Positions 6,407 to 14,083 of a stretch of DNA of 19,853 nucleotides are shown one piece after another. Source of the stretch: Acidilobaceae archaeon UBA162 (GTDB lineage: Archaea > Thermoproteota > Thermoprotei_A > Sulfolobales > Acidilobaceae); the NCBI GenBank assembly GCA_002496425.1, contig DAJS01000001.1, positions 67,593-87,445 of the forward strand, in the 5' to 3' direction. Below the pieces are notes generated by a model. It was not told the DNA's origin. It saw only the letters and a program-made list of their open reading frames with translations, and searched no databases. Position numbers and translations under genes: made by a program. Position 1 is the stretch's first letter; every line of letters starts with the position of its first letter.

Positions 6407-8603
6407 GGTAATACACTTTCATGTTGAGGATAGCGGTGAGCCTGAGCGCGGCCCCTCGGTATTTTCATTAGAACTCGACGCCAGGCTAGCCAAGGCATTA
6501 AGCGATGAGGGGGTTAGTGAACTCTACGGTTTTCAGTGGCAGGCCTATAGGCTGATATCCGAAGGTAAGAACGTAATAATAACGGCTGGAACTGGTACCG
6601 GCAAGACAGAGGCCTTCATGATCCCTCTCCTTGACAGGCTGCGCAGGTTGGGGGGCTCAGGAGTCCAGGCTCTGTTGATATACCCAACTAAGGCTCTAGC
6701 CAGGGATCAGGCCAGGAGGCTCTCAAGGCTGATAGAGGGCAGCGGCATCCGCTACGCAATACTTGACGGTGATACGCCACCTTCTGAGAGGAGGGACATC
6801 TACGCCGACCCGCCTCAGCTGCTTATCACTAACCCTGACATGATTCACCTCGGCCTGGCGCTCTCCAAGGACTTCAGAGAGCTGGTCTCAACAACTAGGA
6901 TTGCCGTCTTCGACGAGCTCCACGTATACCAAGGAGTCTTCGGGACTCACCTTAAGTGGGTAATCGAGAGGCTGAAGAGGGCTGCAGGGAACCTCCAGCT
7001 CGTGGGGGCGGGCGCTACCATTGGTAACCCTGAGGAGCTAGGCGAATCCCTCTTCTCAGCTGAAGTCTCAGTAGTCATTGGCCCCCCTAGGCGTAGGAGC
7101 ACGGCCCTTCATGCCTTTGTTGACTATGGCAACTCGAGCAGGTGGACCTTCGCGGCTTATCTGACTTCCTCGCTGGTAAAGATGGGCCTTAAGGTACTCA
7201 CATTTGTTGACTCCCAACAGATGGCTGAGCTCGTCAGCGTCATGATCCGCAAGAACCATGGTGTTGAGGCCCCGGTTCACAGGGCTGGCCTCCCTGCCGA
7301 GTACAGAAGAAGAATCGAGAGTATGCTCAGCTCTGGCCAGGTCAGAGCGGTGGTTGCCACCTCGACGCTTGAGCTTGGAATAGACATAGGCGACCTTGAC
7401 GCAGTGCTTATGGCCTCCCTGCCAAAGAGTTACTCAAGCTATGTTCAGCGCGCTGGCAGAGCCGGGCGCAGGGGGAGAACCGGGCTTGTAGTAACGCTAC
7501 TCGGCGACGACCCCATAGAGGCCTACTATGCCAGGAGGCCTGAGGAGCACTTCAACAGGAGGCCTGAGCAGGGCTACATAGAGCCTGACAACCTTGATGT
7601 GGCCAAGGTGCACCTGGCAGCCCTGCTCCTGCAGTCAGGGGCTGCTCGCCTCAACGATCTGCCCAAGGGTTTAAGGGACGCAGCTGACGAGCTTGTAAAG
7701 CTCAACGTAGCCAGAAAAACGAGCTATCTCCTCTTGCCCTTGTGGTCCGCGGCCAGGAGGCTCGTGGAGTCAAGCAGCCTCAGGTCCTCAGGTCCCATAG
7801 TGAGGATCTACCACGGTGGCAAGCGCATAGGCGAGAGGGAGATGCCCATGGCTCTCTACGACCTCCACCCTGGTGCGCTCTACTATCACGCTGGACGCCC
7901 CTACATTGTATCATCTCTTGACCTGTCAAGAATGAGGGCTGAGGTTGTTGCTCTCCCCGAGAACGTCTCCTTCTACACCAAGCCTCTCTATGACATTAGC
8001 ATTAGCGAGGTGGAGCCCCTGGAGAGGAGGTTCTCTGGCCCCGTGCCCCTGGTCTATGGCAGGGTTCACGTTATAGTGAGCGTTAGCGGCTATGTAATCA
8101 AGGATGCAGCCTCAGGGGCCACCATATCTGAGAACTATTATGAGACGCCAATAACGTGGGACTACTGGACCATGGGGGTCCTCATGAGATATCCATCGCT
8201 TGACTTCGGCTCACTTGAGGATAGGCTCAGCGCCTACCACGCGCTTGAGCACGTGCTGATATCGGCCGCGAGGCCTGTCATTGGGGCCAGCGACACTGAC
8301 CTGAGCGGTGTCAGCTACCCCACAGGCCACATTGTGATTTACGACTCCCATGTAGGCGGTAATGGCCTCAGCAGGCTGCTCTTCAAGAGGCTTGAGGATG
8401 TAGAAACTATAGCAGAAAATGTTGTGAGTTCATGCACCTGCTACGATGGGTGCCCCAAGTGTGTCTTCTCGCCCTATTGTGGCAACAACAACCGCTTCCT
8501 GTCAAGGAGAGGGGCTCTAAGGGTGCTTAGCGCGAAGAGAAGTGCCTCGGCCCAGGCCATTGAGCTAGAAAGCGTTAAGTCAGTCAGCATAAAGGCCGCC
8601 TAA
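6345..8603 (+). CDS. MrfA/YprA/Hrq1-type superfamily 2 DNA helicase with C-terminal Cys cluster
   Basis: This 752-aa SF2 helicase has motif I A81-GTGTGKT-88, motif Ia YPTKALARDQ (113-122), TNPDMIH, motif II D190-ELH-193 followed by VYQGVFGTH, motif III GATIGN (223-228), STLELGIDIG, and motif VI QRAGRAGRRG. The DELHxYxG string, the long central region and the C-terminal cluster C697-x-C699-x3-C703-x2-C706-x5-C712 are typical of the MrfA/YprA family (DUF1998), related to yeast Hrq1. The bacterial member acts in repair of mitomycin-type lesions. Archaeal function is inferred. The ATG at 6345 lies within the preceding gene, and a GTG at 6354 would shorten the overlap. Its stop TAA shares CTAA with the convergent transporter stop. 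Confidence 0.92.
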   Translation: MERVEGLRELLREVVERKGGKVIHFHVEDSGEPERGPSVFSLELDARLAKALSDEGVSELYGFQWQAYRLISEGKNVIITAGTGTGKTEAFMIPLLDRLRRLGGSGVQALLIYPTKALARDQARRLSRLIEGSGIRYAILDGDTPPSERRDIYADPPQLLITNPDMIHLGLALSKDFRELVSTTRIAVFDELHVYQGVFGTHLKWVIERLKRAAGNLQLVGAGATIGNPEELGESLFSAEVSVVIGPPRRRSTALHAFVDYGNSSRWTFAAYLTSSLVKMGLKVLTFVDSQQMAELVSVMIRKNHGVEAPVHRAGLPAEYRRRIESMLSSGQVRAVVATSTLELGIDIGDLDAVLMASLPKSYSSYVQRAGRAGRRGRTGLVVTLLGDDPIEAYYARRPEEHFNRRPEQGYIEPDNLDVAKVHLAALLLQSGAARLNDLPKGLRDAADELVKLNVARKTSYLLLPLWSAARRLVESSSLRSSGPIVRIYHGGKRIGEREMPMALYDLHPGALYYHAGRPYIVSSLDLSRMRAEVVALPENVSFYTKPLYDISISEVEPLERRFSGPVPLVYGRVHVIVSVSGYVIKDAASGATISENYYETPITWDYWTMGVLMRYPSLDFGSLEDRLSAYHALEHVLISAARPVIGASDTDLSGVSYPTGHIVIYDSHVGGNGLSRLLFKRLEDVETIAENVVSSCTCYDGCPKCVFSPYCGNNNRFLSRRGALRVLSAKRSASAQAIELESVKSVSIKAA

Positions 8604-10030
8604 GACCTGGTGTGTGGGCTCGATTGGACAGCTACTACTATCCTCTCCCTGCTGGCCTCCTCGAGGGTCTTGTTTCTGGCCTCTGGCACGAAGGCTGCCG
8701 TCACCGCGGCGCCAGCTATGGAGACTAGGGCCAGCAGCATGAAGACGCCATGAAGCCCCCAGGTAGCGAGCAGTAGTGGCATCAGGAATGTGGCTATAGC
8801 AGCCCCTGTCTTCCCAGCTGCGGCTGAGATCCCGTGACCTGTGCTCCTGAACCTGACTGGGTAGACCTCTGCCGGCACTATGAAGGTCGTCGTGTTGGGC
8901 CCGAGGTTTATGAAGGTGAACGAGAGCCCGAACAGCGCGAGCGCAAAGGCGCCCGGTACTAACAGGACATAGGACTTGCCCACCTGGACTATGCTAAATA
9001 ATAAGGCCAGGTAAATTGCGGCCATGGCCACGAAGCCGCCTATCTGTAACGTCTTCCTGCCAAGCCTGTCAACCAGAGCAGCCGCTATGAAGTAGCCTGG
9101 CACGCCAACCAGATAGGGTAGTCCGGACCTCATTACATCGACCCAGACGGCCTTAGAGGAGCCAACTATGAGGGGTGTGATGGCTGAGGAGTATATACCT
9201 GTCCCGTAGAAGGCCATGTCCATTAGGAGCCAGGACAGCGCTGTGCCAACCAGTATGAGGCTGAAGGCCTTAAAGAACTCCCTGTAGCTGTAGCTGCTGG
9301 CCCTATAGCGCCTTAAGTCGTGAGTTGGGGCCCTACCATAGGCTACATAGAAGCTTCTCTCCAGCTCCCTCTCATCACCCTTGACAAGCGCGGAGTACCT
9401 TGGGGTCTCTGGTACCTTCCTCCTGAAGTAAATCACGAGTGCCGGAGGTATGGCGCCTATGCCAAGCATGACCCTCCAGGCCAGGCCTGGGGGCAGGTAA
9501 TAGGCGGCCAGCACGCCTACTATTACAGCAGTTATTACGCCAAAGCCCTGTGAGCTGAACACAAGCGCCACTGCCCTCCCTCTCTTGGCCGTTGGGGCAT
9601 ACTCGCTGGCTATGGTCGCTGAGGTTGGGTAGTCGCCGCCTATGCCTAGGCCCACTAAGGCCCTAGTCGCTAGCAGCGCAGGGAAACTGCTAACCAGCGC
9701 GCTGGCGGCTGCGCCTATAGAGAGCAGCATTGCCTCAACTCCGTAGACGGCCTTTCTGCCTAACATGTCGCTGAGCCTGCCGAAGAGCAGTTGTCCCACA
9801 ACTGCAGTGACTATGGCTATGGAGTTCAGCAAACCTACCTGGACTTCGTTTAGGTGCCACATCTCAGCGAGGAATAGGTTAACTACGATGCCTATTATGA
9901 ACAGGTCGTAGGCATCCGTGAAGAACCCCATGCCTGACACGAATATTACCTTGAGGTGGCCCCGTGTCAGCTTCTGCGTAGGACTCCAAGCGTCATCTGG
10001 TGCTTTTCCGTCAGATTTCCACCGCGACAT
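8600..10030 (-). CDS. PHS-family phosphate/H+ symporter (MFS)
   Basis: A 476-aa major facilitator protein with about 12 membrane segments and the MFS loop GRLSDMLGRK (84-93). It matches the phosphate:H+ symporter (PHS, Pho84/PiPT) subfamily: GFFTDAYDLFIIG in TM1 and GIGGDYPTSATIASE in TM4. Residues equivalent to the PiPT phosphate site, recalled from memory, are all present: D39, D133, Y134, Q161, W267, D271, Y275, N379 and K407. Inorganic phosphate import driven by protons is therefore likely, though other organic anions are possible in this subfamily. It is a single gene, convergent with the helicase and divergent from cytidine deaminase. An inverted repeat (10068-10104) covers its promoter region. 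Confidence 0.85.
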   Translation of the reverse strand: MSRWKSDGKAPDDAWSPTQKLTRGHLKVIFVSGMGFFTDAYDLFIIGIVVNLFLAEMWHLNEVQVGLLNSIAIVTAVVGQLLFGRLSDMLGRKAVYGVEAMLLSIGAAASALVSSFPALLATRALVGLGIGGDYPTSATIASEYAPTAKRGRAVALVFSSQGFGVITAVIVGVLAAYYLPPGLAWRVMLGIGAIPPALVIYFRRKVPETPRYSALVKGDERELERSFYVAYGRAPTHDLRRYRASSYSYREFFKAFSLILVGTALSWLLMDMAFYGTGIYSSAITPLIVGSSKAVWVDVMRSGLPYLVGVPGYFIAAALVDRLGRKTLQIGGFVAMAAIYLALLFSIVQVGKSYVLLVPGAFALALFGLSFTFINLGPNTTTFIVPAEVYPVRFRSTGHGISAAAGKTGAAIATFLMPLLLATWGLHGVFMLLALVSIAGAAVTAAFVPEARNKTLEEASRERIVVAVQSSPHTRS

Positions 10031-10059
10031 TACCTAACTCACTATGATGGTTAAGATCG

Positions 10060-10071
10060 GAATTAAAAAGC
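10060..10071 (-). promoter_or_regulatory. TATA-like box for the PHS transporter
   Basis: The complement reads GCTTTTTAATTC, about 36 bp upstream of the ATG at 10030. It overlaps the left arm of the inverted repeat at 10068-10104. Confidence 0.5.
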
Positions 10072-10104
10072 CTATCTATATTGATGTGTCTACCCTATAG
10101 GCTT
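10068..10104. promoter_or_regulatory. Inverted repeat AAGCCTAT-N21-ATAGGCTT
   Basis: Perfect 8-bp arms (10068-10075 and 10097-10104) separated by 21 bp, two DNA turns centre to centre plus. The left arm abuts the transporter TATA-like box, a layout expected of an operator for a dimeric or tetrameric regulator. The regulator is unknown. Confidence 0.4.
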
Positions 10105-10209
10105 CCATATACTCTAAATAATTATATATTTGATATATAGATCCTTCGTAAGTGCCTGTTGGCACCCTATTATTCTCGCCTCAGCTAAAGCAAGGTCAGG
10201 GCGAGAGAT
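10105..10209. promoter_or_regulatory. AT-rich leader region upstream of cytidine deaminase
   Basis: ATTATATATT around 10120-10129 is the best TATA candidate for the + strand. It would place the transcript start near 10150, just before a small perfect hairpin GTGCC-TGTT-GGCAC (10152-10165). No open reading frame was seen here. The leader would be about 60 nt, longer than others in this window. Confidence 0.35.
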
Positions 10210-10632
10210 GTGGAGGCCCCCAACGACCTGCTTAAGGCGGCTGCGCAGGTCCTGCCTAATGCATATGCTCCCTACTCGGGTTACAAGGTGGCTGCTGCCG
10301 TAAGGACGTCCAGCGGACGCATCTATACTGGCACTAATGTTGAGAACGCCAGCTATGGCCTCTCTATGTGCGCCGAGAGGGTTGCCATCTTTAGTGCTGT
10401 GGCCTCAGGTGAGCGCAAGGTTACAGAGGTCCTAGTGCTGGTCGAGCGCGGGCCACCAGCCACACCTTGCGGCGCCTGCCTTCAGGTGATATCTGAGTTT
10501 GGTGATGATAGCACTAGGATATATTCGGTGTCCTTAGAGACTAGGGAGTCCAATACGTGGACTCTAAGGGAGCTTCTGCCTCACAGGTTCACTAAAGAGA
10601 CCCTTAAGGCTACTAGGAGAGATCAGAAGTAA
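10210..10632 (+). CDS. cdd: Cytidine deaminase
   Basis: This 140-aa homotetrameric-type zinc deaminase converts cytidine or deoxycytidine to (deoxy)uridine in pyrimidine salvage. The zinc ligands C54, C87 and C90 and the proton-shuttling E56 are present in SMCAER and PCGAC. The nucleoside-binding GTNVENASYG (41-50) and the N-terminal AYAPYSGYKVAAAV are intact. The usual Arg after PCGAC is Leu91. The start is GTG at 10210, and the ATG at 10208 is in another frame. The C-terminus ends shortly after the core, with LRELLPHRF, as expected. It overlaps the 3' end of the convergent flavoprotein gene by 10 bp and stands alone on its strand. Confidence 0.95.
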   Translation: MEAPNDLLKAAAQVLPNAYAPYSGYKVAAAVRTSSGRIYTGTNVENASYGLSMCAERVAIFSAVASGERKVTEVLVLVERGPPATPCGACLQVISEFGDDSTRIYSVSLETRESNTWTLRELLPHRFTKETLKATRRDQK

Positions 10633-12011
10633 GGCCTCAGGGCATAGTTGATCGACTCGAAGGTCAGAGGGTGTGGCCCTGCCGTCCAGGCCAGGTTCTT
10701 GGCGGTCAGGTTGTTCTCTATGGCGACGGCAAACACGGCTGCCAGCTCGGCAGCGTCGTGCGCGTATGCCTCAAAGCCCAGTATCCTGAGGCTCTCGCGC
10801 TCAACAAGTATCTTCATCCAGCCCTCACGGTGATTGACTATCTGTGACTGGGCATCACCAGCGAGCTTGTATAATATAGTATCGTACTGTATTCCCATCG
10901 ACTTCAGCTCATCCTCGGTGTAGCCGACAAGTGCTATCTCGGGGTATGTGAATATCGTGTATGGCACTGAGTGGTAGTTGAACCTATAGACCTCCTTATT
11001 GGCCAATATATTCTTTGCCGCTATCACGCTTCCCTTAACAGCAGCGTGAAACAGCATGGCCTTGCCGGTCACGTCGCCCGTTGCGTAGACATTAGGCAGT
11101 GTTGTTATCATGCCAGGGGTAACGGCTATGCCTCCCTTGCCTGCCTGGAGTCCCTGGGCCTCAAGCACCTCAAGACCGTAACCAGTCAGCCTCGGTCTTC
11201 TGCCCACAGCCATCATAACCTCCTCGGCCTCTACCTCTATTTCCTTGCCGTCAGAGCTCCTTGCCTTGAGAACCTTGAGCTCGCCCCTCTTCTCTACGGC
11301 AGCTGCGGGGGACTTCAGGTAGACGTTCACACCTGCCTCCTTCATCCTCTGCAGGGCCGCGTCTGAAAGCTCTGGAGGCATGTTGGGCAGCAGCCTATCC
11401 ATCATCTCAACTATTGACACCTGGACTCCTAGCCTTGAGAGCATGTCAGCGACCTCGACCCCTATGTAGCCACCACCTATTATAGCAAGGGACTTTGGCA
11501 GGTGGTTCATAGTCTTCTTATAGGCGAAGAGCATGTCGCTGGTTATGGTAAGCTCCTTGCCCGGTATGTTAAGCATTACGTGTTCAGCCCCAGCCCCTAT
11601 GACAAGTCTCCTGGTCTCTACCTCGAAGGTTCCCTCCTCTGTGGTCAGCCTAAGCCTGTTGGGGGAAAGTATCGTGGCCCACCCCTTTACAAAGGTTAGA
11701 TTGGGCTCGTGCTCCTTGATCTCCCTCATATGCTGCTCATACCTTATGTCCTGAACCCACTCCTTAGCCTTGACTGCCTCCTGCCAGACATCGTCAGGAT
11801 CCACCTTCCTGGTGGTTGATGTGTACTCAAGTATCTTGGTCCTGACCGTCTTGGATGGTATGCAGCCTGCATAGAGACAGTCGCCACCTAGGTTGCCCTT
11901 TTCATCAACCATCAGGACGCTCAGGCCCGCCTTGGCCAGCTCAAAGGCCCCTGGATATGAGGCTCCACCTCCGCCTATGAAGGCTACGTCGACTCTCTCA
12001 GGTATCTTCAT
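10623..12011 (-). CDS. Dihydrolipoamide-dehydrogenase-like FAD disulfide oxidoreductase
   Basis: This 462-aa class I pyridine nucleotide-disulfide oxidoreductase has an N-terminal FAD fold GGGGASYPG (13-21), the redox-active pair C45-LYAG-C50 in GGDCLYAGCIPSKT, the NAD(P)H Rossmann motif IIGGGYIGVEVA (177-188) and the second FAD motif YATGDVTG. The C-terminal acid/base dyad is H447-P448-xxx-E452. These features fit dihydrolipoamide dehydrogenase, and mercuric-reductase-like or other disulfide reductases remain possible. No lipoyl E2, E1 or glycine-cleavage gene is adjacent, so the physiological disulfide is unknown. The start is ATG at 12011 with GAGGT a few bases upstream and a TATA box at 12048-12058. 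It is convergent with cdd. Confidence 0.85.
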   Translation of the reverse strand: MKIPERVDVAFIGGGGASYPGAFELAKAGLSVLMVDEKGNLGGDCLYAGCIPSKTVRTKILEYTSTTRKVDPDDVWQEAVKAKEWVQDIRYEQHMREIKEHEPNLTFVKGWATILSPNRLRLTTEEGTFEVETRRLVIGAGAEHVMLNIPGKELTITSDMLFAYKKTMNHLPKSLAIIGGGYIGVEVADMLSRLGVQVSIVEMMDRLLPNMPPELSDAALQRMKEAGVNVYLKSPAAAVEKRGELKVLKARSSDGKEIEVEAEEVMMAVGRRPRLTGYGLEVLEAQGLQAGKGGIAVTPGMITTLPNVYATGDVTGKAMLFHAAVKGSVIAAKNILANKEVYRFNYHSVPYTIFTYPEIALVGYTEDELKSMGIQYDTILYKLAGDAQSQIVNHREGWMKILVERESLRILGFEAYAHDAAELAAVFAVAIENNLTAKNLAWTAGPHPLTFESINYALRPYF

Positions 12012-12047
12012 GGATGGGTTACCTCTGAAGGTATTGGCTTGTCCAGT

Positions 12048-12058
12048 TAGTTTTTAAC
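12048..12058 (-). promoter_or_regulatory. TATA box for the disulfide oxidoreductase
   Basis: The complement reads GTTAAAAACTA, about 42 bp upstream of the ATG at 12011, predicting a leader of about 15 nt. It lies 41 bp beyond the 3' end of the C/D sRNA on the same strand. Confidence 0.55.
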
Positions 12059-12098
12059 TGTGCATGATTAGCTGATGCTGTCCAAACAGTGGTGTTAT

Positions 12099-12153
12099 CG
12101 CTCAGAGGATGGTCGCTCATCAGCCCTCAGCGTCGCTCCACCTCATCATCACG
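12099..12153 (-). ncRNA. C/D box sRNA (2'-O-methylation guide)
   Basis: On the complement all four boxes occur in order with canonical archaeal spacing: box C ATGATGA (12149-12143), 12-nt guide GGTGGAGCGACG, box D' CTGA (12130-12127), 4 nt, box C' TGATGA (12122-12117), 11-nt guide GCGACCATCCT, box D CTGA (12105-12102). CGU/GCG flanks can form a 3-bp terminal stem. By the D+5 rule the D' guide would methylate a G within CGUCGCUC and the D guide a U within AGGAUGGUC. The D' target resembles a conserved 23S rRNA stretch (GUCGCUCAACGG in archaea, from memory). It lies 16 nt behind the tRNA and lacks its own clear TATA box, so it is probably cut from a shared precursor. Confidence 0.75.
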
Positions 12154-12169
12154 CCGTCCTGGAAGGAGG

Positions 12170-12243
12170 TGGGCCCGGGGGGATTCGAACCCCCGACCGC
12201 CCGGTTATGAGCCGGGCGCTCTACCTTGCTGAGCTACGGGCCC
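12170..12243 (-). tRNA. tRNA with CAU anticodon (elongator Met or Ile2)
   Basis: A complete intron-less 74-nt cloverleaf: acceptor GGGCCCG/CGGGCCC with discriminator A, D stem GCTC/GAGC, anticodon stem CCCGG/CCGGG around loop CTCATAA, variable loop CGGTC, T stem GGGGG/CCCCC around TTCGAAT. CCA is not encoded (A then CCT). G1-C72 and the lack of three consecutive G-C pairs next to the loop (C29-G41) exclude an initiator. Elongator Met and agmatidine-modified Ile2 share the CAU anticodon and cannot be separated safely here. The gene for TiaS, which modifies Ile2, is about 2 kb away. Confidence 0.96.
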
Positions 12244-12266
12244 CAAGCCTCTGAGCTGCTCAGTAG

Positions 12267-12278
12267 TCTAAAAAAGCC
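12267..12278 (-). promoter_or_regulatory. TATA box for the tRNA/sRNA unit
   Basis: The complement reads GCTTTTTTAGAC, centred about 30 bp upstream of the tRNA 5' end, predicting a transcript starting a few nucleotides before the tRNA. Confidence 0.6.
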
Positions 12279-12327
12279 TTACCGCTCATGGGTTTCCAGT
12301 ACACATTAGCTGAAGCCCCACCAAAAA

Positions 12328-12336
12328 GTTATAAAC
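12328..12336 (+). promoter_or_regulatory. TATA box for the RAM-domain gene
   Basis: GTTATAAAC preceded by the purine-rich AAAAAG (BRE-like), about 46 bp upstream of the ATG at 12378. A GGTGATC ribosome site follows at 12367-12373. Confidence 0.65.
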
Positions 12337-12377
12337 GACCTACTCGCGAATAAGCTACCTGGACCCGGTGATCCTGC

Positions 12378-12626
12378 ATGTCCGCGCAGGCGATAGTTAT
12401 GATAAACACGGATGTAGGCAAGGAAGACCAGATATTTAACGAGCTCCTCAAGATAGATGAGGTTAAGAAGGTCTACATGGTGTATGGAATTCATGATATC
12501 ATAATCTTTGTCGAAGCAGATACCATGGACAAGCTCAGAAGCCTCATAACTGACAAGATAAGGAGGCTTGAGGGGGTCAAGAGTACACTCACAAGTGTTA
12601 TAGTTATGGGTAAGGAGAAGTCCTAG
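12378..12626 (+). CDS. Stand-alone Lrp/AsnC RAM domain protein
   Basis: This 82-aa protein consists only of the C-terminal ligand-binding/oligomerisation (RAM, ACT-like) domain of Lrp/AsnC regulators. It shows AQAIVMINTDVGKEDQIFNEL, DEVKKVYMVYGIHDIIIFVEA, the family VYGxxD hallmark, and GVKSTLTSVIV at the end. There is no DNA-binding helix-turn-helix. Such stand-alone RAM proteins form rings that bind amino acids and may modulate full-length Lrp relatives. It has its own TATA box and ribosome site, and it is divergent from the tRNA. The length is normal for this class. The effector is unknown. Confidence 0.9.
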   Translation: MSAQAIVMINTDVGKEDQIFNELLKIDEVKKVYMVYGIHDIIIFVEADTMDKLRSLITDKIRRLEGVKSTLTSVIVMGKEKS

Positions 12627-12700
12627 ACCTGAGACCTAGGAGATCCCAAATAATAATAGTTAACAAAATTTTATTGTAGCTATGTTAAAAGGGCGATGCT
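12627..12700. terminator. AT-rich convergent termination region
   Basis: The spacer between the RAM-domain gene and the convergent MFS gene holds AAAATTTTATTG (12664-12675) and, on the complement, CCCTTTTAAC just after the transporter stop. T-rich tracts of this sort serve as archaeal intrinsic terminators. No gene is visible. Confidence 0.4.
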
Positions 12701-14038
12701 TTACTTCTTGTTGCCAGGCTCTGGCTTCACGGGTGCGTTAAGTTTGTGCGTGAGGTCAAGGCCTACGAGGTTCTTGCCCATGGTCTCGAAGCCCCTAATG
12801 CTCCAGATCATGGCGCCGCTGACGCCGGCCAGCAGTATTACGCTGACTGAGGCCAGGGCCCCGGCCTGCTGCATGGTGACCAGGGATAGTGCTGCTGTTA
12901 TGAAACCTGTGACTACCCAGACTATCATCCTCACCAAGGATACGTAAGATGCTCTCTTGGCAGTTGGGAATAGCTCTGGCTCGAGGAGTGCCCTGGCGGC
13001 CCATGTAAGCTCGGTAGGCACCATGATTGCTATGAAGGCTATCAATATGATGTAATTAGCAGTAAGCCCAGTGGCGAGGCCCGCAGCTGCCAGGACTGCC
13101 CAGAGGGCTGCCATGAGTCCAAAGGACAGCAACGCGAAGCTCTTCCTGTTGAGCTTGTTGGTGATGGTCAGCCCTGCTATTATCCCAACAGCTGTCATTA
13201 TGAACCCTCCAAGCAATGGAACCAGTGAGCCTAGGTTGGTCCCCGCTATGGTGCCCTGGAAGCTCCATGGGGCTTCATAGGTGAAGTAGACGAAGGCCAC
13301 GTCCTGGGAGATCCCAAGCAGGAGGAGCGTAAGTATCCTGAATCCAACGCCTGCCGTGGGCGTGACCGTCTCCCTAGCATCGTCTATCTGCCTCCAGGCC
13401 TCAACAACGTTGTTGCCCTCCTTGACGGCCTGCCATGGGAGGCTCTCGTTGACCACGAGCCAAGTTATTATCAGGGCTGCCAACGGGGCCGCATACATCA
13501 ACATGAGGCCTACCCTCTCCTCAGCTACCGAGGCTGCTGATGAATTCATGCCTAGGAGTACTGCAGGCACGAAGGCCAATGCCACGCCGAGGTTACCGAA
13601 GTTGGGAGCCAGGACCAACAGTTTGCTCCTGTACTCGGCGCTGGCGCTCTCAGCCAACATCGTCAGCACTGGGCTCTCTATCCCTATAGCGCCCATCCCT
13701 ATCAGCGCCATTGAGGCCACTAGCGCTGGCATGTAGGCTGGGGACCCTGGAGTCAACAGGTTGAAGAGCATGGGTGCATAGAGGATTAGCCCGACCACAA
13801 CCATTCCTGCCGCTATCATAAAGGTTGGCTTCCTGCCCACGTTATCGGCCAGGTAGCCAGCTATGAACGCGCCTATGCCACCGAATATGAAGGGTAGGCT
13901 ATAGCCAAGCCACCAATAATTCTTAGGCACGAGGTTAGTCGCCACAGTGAGTGGTCCATAGCTCTCGGCTAGCCCAAAAACTATCATGCCAAGCGAGAGC
14001 GCGGCAAATGTTGCCCAAGGAACCTTTCTCCCTGACAT
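12701..14038 (-). CDS. MFS transporter, substrate unknown
   Basis: This 445-aa major facilitator protein has roughly 12 hydrophobic segments. The N-terminal half carries the MFS loop 2-3 signature GYLADNVGRKP (61-71) and a TM4-5 region IGMGAIGIESPVLTMLAES with the charge placement of metabolite:H+ symporters. The C-terminal half has a shorter counterpart loop (TNKLNRKSF). It lacks the PHS phosphate-site residues seen in the other transporter of this window, so it belongs to a different MFS subfamily. Sugar or organic-acid uptake is the usual annotation for such crenarchaeal proteins, but nothing in the sequence fixes the substrate. It is divergent from tiaS, with a palindrome-rich 135-bp spacer. 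Confidence 0.82.
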   Translation of the reverse strand: MSGRKVPWATFAALSLGMIVFGLAESYGPLTVATNLVPKNYWWLGYSLPFIFGGIGAFIAGYLADNVGRKPTFMIAAGMVVVGLILYAPMLFNLLTPGSPAYMPALVASMALIGMGAIGIESPVLTMLAESASAEYRSKLLVLAPNFGNLGVALAFVPAVLLGMNSSAASVAEERVGLMLMYAAPLAALIITWLVVNESLPWQAVKEGNNVVEAWRQIDDARETVTPTAGVGFRILTLLLLGISQDVAFVYFTYEAPWSFQGTIAGTNLGSLVPLLGGFIMTAVGIIAGLTITNKLNRKSFALLSFGLMAALWAVLAAAGLATGLTANYIILIAFIAIMVPTELTWAARALLEPELFPTAKRASYVSLVRMIVWVVTGFITAALSLVTMQQAGALASVSVILLAGVSGAMIWSIRGFETMGKNLVGLDLTHKLNAPVKPEPGNKK

Positions 14039-14063
14039 GTCCCTCGCTTCAGGGCTTAAGTTG

Positions 14064-14076
14064 AAGCTTAATAAGC
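14064..14076 (-). promoter_or_regulatory. TATA-like box for the MFS transporter
   Basis: GCTTATTAAGC on the complement, itself palindromic, centred about 33 bp upstream of the ATG at 14038. Confidence 0.45.
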
Positions 14077-14083
14077 TGAGTTG

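Noticed and set aside
12170..12243. Initiator tRNA-Met or intron-containing tRNA
   Set aside because: G1-C72 is paired and the three initiator G-C pairs are missing. The cloverleaf is complete at 74 nt, without an intron.
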